This document shows positions 6,103 through 11,283 of a DNA stretch of 11,283 nucleotides, piece by piece. A program made the position numbers and the translations under genes. Numbering within the stretch: position 1 is the first letter of the stretch; each line of letters opens with the position of its first letter. Origin of the DNA: Candidatus Nanopelagicales bacterium (GTDB taxonomy: Bacteria; Actinomycetota; Actinomycetes; S36-B12); assembly GCA_018399515.1 (NCBI GenBank), contig JAGYOB010000322.1:1-11283 (forward strand), in the 5' to 3' direction. The notes under the pieces are model-generated. The model did not search any database. It saw only the letters and a list, made by a program, of their open reading frames with translations, and was not told the origin of the DNA.

Positions 6103-7811
6103 GCAGGATTCGACCCGGTCGAGATGACCTGCCAGTTCGAGCCGGTTCCTTCGACCACTACACCGTCGGCGGTTCCCACCAGGATCGGTAGGCCGGGGGC
6201 GGCGGCGAGTCGGATCGGCTCGGGGGGTGCGCCTAGACCGCGCACGCTAGACCGCTTCAGATCGATCTCGTAGATCGCTCGCTCTTCGGCACCCTCGGCG
6301 GCGATCGTGACCAGCCGATCGGCATCGGACCAGGCCACATCGATGAAATCGCTCAACCGGGATTCGACTCGCACCGGTGAGGTCAAGCTGATGCCCGCCT
6401 CGCGCGGGGTGACCACAGCGAGCAGCAGCGCGGCTCGGGCACCGCGTCGGGTGACCAATGCGGCTTTCGTGCCGTCGCGGCTCAGCGCAATCGATTGGAT
6501 CGTGGTCCGCGGGGCTAGGCCTTCGACAGGAACCGTCGTCGCTACGCCATCGTCGTTGAGTCGACGCACGACGCCATCGGCACCGACGAACCAGGGTTGT
6601 TCATCGCCTCCGAAACTCGGGCGGGATTGTCCCGGTTCAGCCTCTGCAGCAACGGCTTCCGCTCCTTCTCGAAGCGGGATGGTCAGCACGGAAGCCCGGT
6701 TGGTCAAGCCGGCGATCGCAGACACTTCCATGTCGATCGCCAGCGCGGTCAACGGCGGCTCGTTGTCCCCGGCTGCACCCGGTACCGGGAACGATCCGGC
6801 ATCACCGATGGCCCGCACCCCCGTCGCCGCGATGACGAATGCGCGAGTAGCAGCAGGCATGAGGTTTGGGTTGACCAGAGGCCACGAGTCGATCGGTTGA
6901 GGGGTCGCAACCCCGGGAACCTGCAGGAGCTGCCCGCCGGCATTGATGTCGAGTGCGCGAATGCTCGGGACCTGGCGCAGGGTCCAGGACAGTTGTGCAC
7001 TCATCGCCTGACGAGTCACATCGTCGGTGAGTCGGGTGAGCGGATCCAGGTCGATAGTCGCGATTCCATCCGTCACCGGCACCGCATCGATCGCCAGCGA
7101 ACTGCCATCGGGGAACGCCGTACGCACTCCCGGTGCGAGCCATTCGCTGGGGCCATCGAGTAACGCCCGTGTGAGGGTCGTCGCCACGGGGGTGTTGCTG
7201 GTTGCGAAGAGTCGCGGATCAGGAACCAGTGAGGTGAAATCGGGATTGAAGAAGTAGATATTGAAGGAACGGAATGCGCGATCGACGTCAGCCCGCGACA
7301 GCAGCAATCCTGCCGGCAGGTTCGAGATGCGCCACTGCCCATTGACGGTGGTCGCAGTGAACGAGGCATTCACCTTGCGGGTTGCGCTGGACAGCTGGTA
7401 ACGACCATCAGCACTGATGCGGCCGGCTTCGGTTGCGCTGAGCTCGACGCTTGAACTCGCTGCCACATCGGGTTCGGTCGCGCCCTCCACCGACAGCACC
7501 GGTGTGCCGTCGTAGACGGTTGTGCCGAATTCCGGTCGCCAGGTGGCGGCCGCCTCGGGGGTCAGATAGAGCCGGGCGATCGCGTGGTCATCCTCGAAGG
7601 ATGCCGAGGCCTGGATGAACCCGCTGACGATCTGGGCCGGGCTCATCCCCGGTTCGGGTGGGCGGGCGATGACTCGGATCACCTGATCGGTGGAGCCGGC
7701 CTCGAGTTGTGGTCCTTCGATGATCTGGCCCGATGTCGGGATGGTCGCGCAGGCGGCCGCCGCCAGCGCGGCTGCCAGCGCGATAGTGAGTGTTCGAACG
7801 GCGCGGATCAT
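6087..7811 (-). CDS. lpqB: Lipoprotein LpqB, accessory to the MtrAB two-component system
   Basis: A 574-residue exported lipoprotein. The signal peptide (1-20) ends in AAAA-Cys21, followed by ATIPTSG, the classic LpqB mature N-terminus. The lipobox is atypical, with Ala at -3 instead of Leu/Val. A domain with family features covers about 40-170, a GerMN-type domain about 205-300 (LTRALLDGPSEWL, then FPDGSSL and ATIDL), and the C-terminal part (about 330-574) is a beta-propeller-like domain with SRDGTKAALV repeats. In mycobacteria LpqB binds the MtrB extracellular domain and influences MtrA phosphorylation and cell division. The ATG overlaps the mtrB stop in an ATGA arrangement, so translation is coupled. 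The 3' end overlaps manA by 16 bp. Confidence 0.95.
   Translation of the reverse strand: MIRAVRTLTIALAAALAAAACATIPTSGQIIEGPQLEAGSTDQVIRVIARPPEPGMSPAQIVSGFIQASASFEDDHAIARLYLTPEAAATWRPEFGTTVYDGTPVLSVEGATEPDVAASSSVELSATEAGRISADGRYQLSSATRKVNASFTATTVNGQWRISNLPAGLLLSRADVDRAFRSFNIYFFNPDFTSLVPDPRLFATSNTPVATTLTRALLDGPSEWLAPGVRTAFPDGSSLAIDAVPVTDGIATIDLDPLTRLTDDVTRQAMSAQLSWTLRQVPSIRALDINAGGQLLQVPGVATPQPIDSWPLVNPNLMPAATRAFVIAATGVRAIGDAGSFPVPGAAGDNEPPLTALAIDMEVSAIAGLTNRASVLTIPLREGAEAVAAEAEPGQSRPSFGGDEQPWFVGADGVVRRLNDDGVATTVPVEGLAPRTTIQSIALSRDGTKAALVTRRGARAALLLAVVTPREAGISLTSPVRVESRLSDFIDVAWSDADRLVTIAAEGAEERAIYEIDLKRSSVRGLGAPPEPIRLAAAPGLPILVGTADGVVVEGTGSNWQVISTGSNPAYPGS
6110..6122 (+). terminator. Possible weak hairpin after manA
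   Basis: TCGAC/GTCGA (6110-6114 and 6118-6122) with a 3-nt loop lies 7 nt after the manA stop. The stem is short, has no T-run, and lies inside the lpqB coding sequence, so its role as terminator is weakly supported. It is the only hairpin I found at this convergent junction. Confidence 0.2.
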
Positions 7812-9448
7812 CCGATCACCCCCGTGGGAGTCGGGGATGCCTGAGGGGATTCCTCAGCCGATTCGAGCGGCTCGTCCTCATTTCCCTCAGGAACCAGGGC
7901 CAGGGGAGAGGAGTCCAGGGTTTGATCGGCGTCGCGGGGCAGGGTCAAGCGGAAATTGGCGCCATCGCCGGAAGCACCCCATGCCTCGAGCCAACCGCCG
8001 TGGAGGCGGACATCCTCGGCGGCGATCGCCAGCCCCAATCCGGTACCGCCGGTGGTACGTGCTCGCGCAGGGTCGGCCCGCCAGAATCGGTCGAAGACGC
8101 GTGCGGCATCCACCGGGCTCAACCCGATGCCGTGGTCGCGCACGGTGATGGCCACCGCCGCGGGACTCGACCCGAGACGGATGTCGATCGGGGCACCCTC
8201 ACCGTGTTCGATGGCGTTGTCCAGCAGATTGCGCATCACCCGATCGATGCGCCGAGCATCGGCGGTGACGGTGAAGTCGCCCATCTGTGGTTCGAGCGTG
8301 ACGGTTACCGGTGAGCCGTACCGATCGGCGAGCGGCTGAGTCGCCTCCACCACTCGTGTCACGAGGCGGACCAGATCGACCGCGTCGACTTCGAGCACCG
8401 CAACCCCGGCGTCATGGCGGGAGATCTCCAGCAGGTCGACGAGCAGGCTCTCGAACCGATCGAGTTGGGTTTGCAGTAGTTCGGCGGATCGAGCTGTGGC
8501 GGCGTCGTAGTTCTCCCGACCCTGGAACAACACGTCGGCGGCCATTCGAATGGTGGTGAGCGGTGTGCGTAGTTCGTGGGACACGTCGGCGACGAACCGC
8601 TGCTGCACCGCCGACAGTTCCTCGAGTCGGTGGATCTGGCTCTCCAAACTGGCCGCCATGTCGTTGAATGATGTCGCCAAGCGGGCCAGGTCATCCTCGC
8701 CGCGCACCTCGACACGCTGCTCGAGGTGCCCGTGTGAGAACTGCTCGGCGACCCGAGCAGCCGAGCGCACCGGATCGACGACCTGGCGGGTCACCAGCCA
8801 GGCGATGACGGCGAGCAGCACCACGAGCAGCGCCGCGGTCGCGATGACGCCGCTGCGCACCAGGTCCAGCGTGCTGGCTTCCTGCGAGAGAGGGAAGAGG
8901 TAGTACAACTGATAGGAGCCGACGCTGGGAATCGTCAACGGTGCGCCGACGGCGATACCCGGAGACGATCGACCATCGAGATAGCGGATCTCGGTATACG
9001 TCCACGACTGACGGCCGCTCTCGGCGATAGCGTCGCGCAGGTCGTTGGGCACGCTGGCCACCGAAACGAGGTTCGTACCGCGCTCGGGAGTTGAGGACTC
9101 ACCGGTCTGTTCAGCCAGGAGCAGCACCTCGAACTGCGGGGGGCTACCAGCGCGAGTAGCCAGGGACGCGACGAGGGTGTCGACGAGCCGCGTGGGCGAA
9201 GTGCCGGCCGTGCCGGTCTCGACCGCGGACGATAGTCGTTGCGCATCAGTCATACCGGCGGTCGCTTCAGTCAGGGCGTTGCGTTCCGCGGTTTCCAGCA
9301 ACCCGGTGGTGATTCGGCTCAACAGGATGAGGCCGAGAGCGCTCATGACGATAAGCGACAGGGTCAACGTGGTGACGGTGACGCGGGTGAGAAGTGATCC
9401 GCGCCATCGCGACCGCAGTGATCGCGCCGCTGCGCGGATCGGGCTCAC
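7808..9448 (-). CDS. mtrB: Sensor histidine kinase MtrB
   Basis: A 546-residue membrane sensor kinase that phosphorylates MtrA. The order is: membrane helix 1 (about 21-45), extracytoplasmic sensor domain (46-195), helix 2 (196-220), HAMP (about 217-272), HisKA with the H-box DVSHELRTPL (His291), and HATPase_c with N-box NLLDNAIEH (407-415), G1 DHGIGL (438-443), F-box FDRFWRAD (452-459) and G2 GGTGLGLAI (467-475). All catalytic motifs are intact. A 40-residue acidic, Ser/Pro-rich tail follows. The frame runs upstream to 9625, but GTG 9448, which overlaps the mtrA stop as GTGA, gives the normal length and a normal N-terminus. Cotranscription and coupling with mtrA and lpqB are very likely. Confidence 0.95.
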   Translation of the reverse strand: MSPIRAAARSLRSRWRGSLLTRVTVTTLTLSLIVMSALGLILLSRITTGLLETAERNALTEATAGMTDAQRLSSAVETGTAGTSPTRLVDTLVASLATRAGSPPQFEVLLLAEQTGESSTPERGTNLVSVASVPNDLRDAIAESGRQSWTYTEIRYLDGRSSPGIAVGAPLTIPSVGSYQLYYLFPLSQEASTLDLVRSGVIATAALLVVLLAVIAWLVTRQVVDPVRSAARVAEQFSHGHLEQRVEVRGEDDLARLATSFNDMAASLESQIHRLEELSAVQQRFVADVSHELRTPLTTIRMAADVLFQGRENYDAATARSAELLQTQLDRFESLLVDLLEISRHDAGVAVLEVDAVDLVRLVTRVVEATQPLADRYGSPVTVTLEPQMGDFTVTADARRIDRVMRNLLDNAIEHGEGAPIDIRLGSSPAAVAITVRDHGIGLSPVDAARVFDRFWRADPARARTTGGTGLGLAIAAEDVRLHGGWLEAWGASGDGANFRLTLPRDADQTLDSSPLALVPEGNEDEPLESAEESPQASPTPTGVIG

Positions 9449-10149
9449 GGGGGTCCGGCCTTGTATCCCACGCCGCGGACGGTGAGCACGATCTCGGGCT
9501 TCTCCGGGTCGATTTCGATCTTGGCACGCAACCGCTGGACGTGGACGTTGACCAGTCGGGTATCGGCGGCATGGCGGTAGCCCCACACGTCTTGCAGCAG
9601 CGCCTCGCGACTGAACACCTGCCATGGCTTGCGGGCCAGGCAGACCAGCAGATCGAATTCCAGCGGGGTGAGGTTGATGATCTGCTCTCCGCGCTTGACC
9701 GAATGGCCCGCCACATCGATCGCCAGATCGCCGATCGTGAGCAGTTCAGCGGATGGTTCGTCGAGGCGGCGCATCCGTGCGCGCAGGCGAGCGACGAGTT
9801 CTTTGGGCTTGAATGGTTTGACGATGTAGTCATCGGCACCGGATTCCAATCCGAGCACGACATCGATGGTGTCGTTCTTCGCCGTCAGCATCACGATGGG
9901 CACCCCGGATTCGCCTCGGATGAGTCGACACACATCGACCCCGTCCTGGCCGGGAAGCATCAGATCGAGCAGCACCACGTCGGGATGGGAGTCGCGGAAG
10001 GCCTGGAGCGCCAGTGAGCCGTCCGCGCAAAACACCGGCTCGAAGCCCTCGCCACGAAGCACGATGCCCAGCATCTCCGCCAGGGCCAGGTCATCGTCGA
10101 TGACCAGAACGCGTCCTCTCACGTTGCTTATGGTGTCATCTCCTGCCAC
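9445..10149 (-). CDS. mtrA: DNA-binding response regulator MtrA
   Basis: An OmpR/PhoB-class regulator of 234 residues. The receiver domain has the acidic pair Asp18/Asp19, phospho-acceptor Asp62 in LLDLMLPG, Thr89 and Lys111 (KPF). The C-terminal winged helix (about 135-234) carries LTPLEFDLL, the RHAADTRLVNVHVQRLR recognition region and RGVGYKAG. It matches MtrA orthologues closely, including DDDLALAEMLGIVLRGEGFEP. MtrA controls cell wall, division and, in some actinomycetes, development genes. The start is uncertain: GTG 10149 has no Shine-Dalgarno but GATAAC (10157-10162) 7 nt upstream could be a poor -10; GTG 10122 would give 225 residues, nearer the usual length. Its end overlaps mtrB by 4 nt. 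The 48-bp gap to the CPBP gene leaves little room for a promoter. Confidence 0.95.
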   Translation of the reverse strand: MAGDDTISNVRGRVLVIDDDLALAEMLGIVLRGEGFEPVFCADGSLALQAFRDSHPDVVLLDLMLPGQDGVDVCRLIRGESGVPIVMLTAKNDTIDVVLGLESGADDYIVKPFKPKELVARLRARMRRLDEPSAELLTIGDLAIDVAGHSVKRGEQIINLTPLEFDLLVCLARKPWQVFSREALLQDVWGYRHAADTRLVNVHVQRLRAKIEIDPEKPEIVLTVRGVGYKAGPP

Positions 10150-10153
10150 CCGA

Positions 10154-10166
10154 TGGGTTATCCGGC
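10154..10166 (-). promoter_or_regulatory. 13-nt sequence upstream of mtrA, shared with the Trm112 promoter region
   Basis: TGGGTTATCCGGC on the + strand occurs identically at 4802-4814, upstream of the Trm112-like gene, and here, upstream of mtrA in the opposite orientation relative to the gene. Both copies are in short intergenic gaps. It could be a shared regulator site, or chance. Confidence 0.25.
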
Positions 10167-10197
10167 GCCAAGATGCGTCGTCGGGGAGGTGGAACCC

Positions 10198-10986
10198 TCA
10201 TGAAACAGACGGCAGCGAGTCAGCGAAAAGGAGGAAGACCGCCCCGGGTGCGTTATTCACCGCATGGGCCACGATCGGTGCTCCCAGGCCCTTCGTGAAC
10301 CAACGCAGCACCCCGAACACGGTGCCGCTGACCAGCAGGATGGGCAGACGGGTGGGTTCGAGGTGGAACGCGGCGAAGATGATCGCGGTGATCGCGATGA
10401 CCCAGGCCGGATGCAGGCCCTTCTTGGCCAGGGCGTTGTAGGCCAGGCCGCGGAAGGCGATCTCTTCGACGATCGGGGCGCCGATCGCGACGAGGAGCGC
10501 GAAGATGATGAGGGCCAGCAGTGGGCCCGATGCTGCGATGTCGAGTGCGACCTCTCCGGCAGCGGAATCGAAATCGCCGACGACAGCGGTGAGGGCCACG
10601 GCGACGAGGCCCGATGCGATCAGCGCCACGAAGCCGCCGAGGACTCCCCAACCCAGGTCGGTCCAACTCAGCCGCAGGCCCAGATCGATACGCGGGCCGT
10701 TCCCTCGCCACGCCGTTACCAGGAGCGGCCAGCCGGCCAGGGCCAGCCAGGGGGTCACCAGTCCGATCAGCAGCACCCACGCCAGGGAAAGCCCTAGCGA
10801 CTCCTGGGCGATGATCGCGATGATGACACCGACGATGGACAGGGCGAATGCGCCGACGAAGGTATAGGCGACATCAGGAAGACCCCAGCGCGGACGGGTG
10901 AGAACCCGGCCACGGGCCAGGGCCTGCTCGACGGTGATCGGGCAGCCGGGGTAGGCCGCGGAATCCATCGATGTCAACGTGCTCAC
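10198..10986 (-). CDS. CPBP family intramembrane metalloprotease-like protein
   Basis: A 262-residue multi-pass membrane protein of the CPBP (Abi, CAAX protease and bacteriocin-processing) family, related to type II CAAX prenyl endopeptidases. The conserved motifs are all present: EExxxR in VEEIAFRG (Glu174, Glu175, Arg179), FHLEP (His208), and HAVNN (His241, Asn245). About seven hydrophobic helices are visible from residue 41 on, after a 40-residue soluble N-terminus. The residues expected for activity are intact, but substrates of bacterial members are mostly unknown. I chose GTG 10986 because TAACGT stands exactly 7 nt upstream; GTG 10995 (3 residues longer) and ATG 10968 are possible. It lies between ahcY and mtrA, 48 bp before mtrA on the same strand, so read-through into mtrA-mtrB-lpqB is plausible. 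A link to envelope signalling is inference. Confidence 0.85.
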   Translation of the reverse strand: MSTLTSMDSAAYPGCPITVEQALARGRVLTRPRWGLPDVAYTFVGAFALSIVGVIIAIIAQESLGLSLAWVLLIGLVTPWLALAGWPLLVTAWRGNGPRIDLGLRLSWTDLGWGVLGGFVALIASGLVAVALTAVVGDFDSAAGEVALDIAASGPLLALIIFALLVAIGAPIVEEIAFRGLAYNALAKKGLHPAWVIAITAIIFAAFHLEPTRLPILLVSGTVFGVLRWFTKGLGAPIVAHAVNNAPGAVFLLFADSLPSVS

Positions 10987-11018
10987 CCCTGCCACGTTAC
11001 GTGACGGGGGTGAGCACG
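10978..11018 (-). promoter_or_regulatory. 12-bp inverted repeat over the CPBP promoter and start, after ahcY
   Basis: CGTGCTCACCCC (10978-10989) and GGGGTGAGCACG (11007-11018) form a perfect 12-bp inverted repeat with a 17-nt centre, which itself contains CACGT-T-ACGTG (10993-11003). On the - strand it begins 13 nt after the ahcY stop, so it could be its terminator (GC-rich, no T-run). It also contains TAACGT (10994-10999), a TANNNT -10 box 7 nt before the CPBP GTG at 10986, and one arm covers that start codon. It may therefore be an operator or a translation-blocking hairpin. Confidence 0.55.
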
Positions 11019-11031
11019 CGAGCAGGTCGGC

Positions 11032-11283
11032 TCAGTAGCGGTAGTGGTCGGGCTTGTAGGGGCCGGCGACGTCGACCCCGAGGTACTCGGCCTGGTCCTT
11101 GCGCAGCTCGGTCAGGCGAACGCCGAGAGCGTCGAGGTGCAAGCGGGCGACCTTCTCGTCGAGATGCTTGGGCAGGACGTACACGCCCAGGGGGTAATCC
11201 TCGATGCGGGTGAACAACTCGATCTGGGCGAGCACCTGGTTGGTGAACGAGTTGCTCATCACGAACGAGGGGTGTCCGGTGGC
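11032..11283 (-). CDS. ahcY: Adenosylhomocysteinase, C-terminal fragment (5' end outside window)
   Basis: Eighty-three C-terminal residues of SAH hydrolase, open to the window edge. The enzyme splits S-adenosylhomocysteine into adenosine and homocysteine, using bound NAD, and keeps methyltransferases free of product inhibition. The fragment opens with [16 protein letters not shown], continues with [17 protein letters not shown] and ends in YKPDHYRY, the highly conserved tail whose Lys and Tyr reach into the neighbouring subunit's NAD site. The stop is at 11032-11034. Length and intactness of the rest cannot be judged. It lies upstream of the CPBP gene and the mtrA operon, as sahH does in Mycobacterium. 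Confidence 0.97.
   Translation of the reverse strand, partial: ATGHPSFVMSNSFTNQVLAQIELFTRIEDYPLGVYVLPKHLDEKVARLHLDALGVRLTELRKDQAEYLGVDVAGPYKPDHYRY

Noticed and set aside
9449..9625. Extended N-terminus for MtrB
   Set aside because: The extra 59 residues are Arg/Pro-rich and overlap the mtrA C-terminal domain; GTG 9448 with the GTGA overlap gives the normal start.
10264..10797. 177-codon open frame on the + strand
   Set aside because: Opposite the CPBP gene; Gln, Asp and Gly-rich translation without motifs, typical of an antisense shadow of membrane helices.
1..11283. Defence system, mobile element, CRISPR array, tRNA or riboswitch
   Set aside because: All strands are filled by conserved core genes; no direct repeats, transposase or integrase motifs, or tRNA-like folds were seen. 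A SAH riboswitch, if any, would be upstream of ahcY outside the window.

Overview
This is a gene-dense, high-GC chromosomal window from an actinobacterium. The evidence is the core actinobacterial set mtrA-mtrB-lpqB, DUF3499, DUF5719, an actinobacterial-type Trm112-like protein and ahcY, together with GTG starts preceded by TANNNT boxes. I cannot place it to genus. In manB, Asp codons run about 2:1 GAT over GAC (hand count), which is not the usual pattern for very GC-rich actinomycetes. There are no tRNA or rRNA genes, CRISPR arrays, transposases or phage genes. No gap between genes exceeds about 75 bp.

Left arm (+ strand, 1-6102): the C-terminal part of a large multi-pass membrane protein, probably a family-2 glycosyltransferase; a membrane-anchored DUF5719 protein overlapping it; a DUF3499 protein with a Cys/His cluster; phosphomannomutase manB; a 60-residue Trm112-like zinc-ribbon protein; and mannose-6-phosphate isomerase manA. 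ManA and ManB interconvert fructose-6-P, mannose-6-P and mannose-1-P, the route to GDP-mannose for envelope glycans. The neighbouring glycosyltransferase and DUF5719 protein may use such precursors (inference).

Right arm (- strand, 11283-6087): the 3' end of ahcY (SAH hydrolase), a CPBP-family membrane protease-like protein, then a tightly coupled operon of response regulator mtrA, sensor kinase mtrB (GTGA overlap) and lipoprotein lpqB (ATGA overlap). This is the conserved envelope and cell-division signalling system of Actinobacteria.

The arms converge and their last genes overlap by 16 bp. Compared with the Mycobacterium and Streptomyces layout, as I recall it, the ahcY-to-lpqB block is inverted relative to manA, the SIS/TobH-type gene usually between manB and manA is missing, and a CPBP gene sits between ahcY and mtrA. 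At the non-coding level, three or four genes carry a TANNNT box 6-7 nt before a GTG start, the signature of leaderless mRNAs. There are inverted repeats at the Trm112 and CPBP promoters, and a 13-nt sequence is shared by the Trm112 and mtrA upstream regions. I see no clearly new defence or mobile system; the most interesting material is the regulatory architecture and the little-studied envelope genes.
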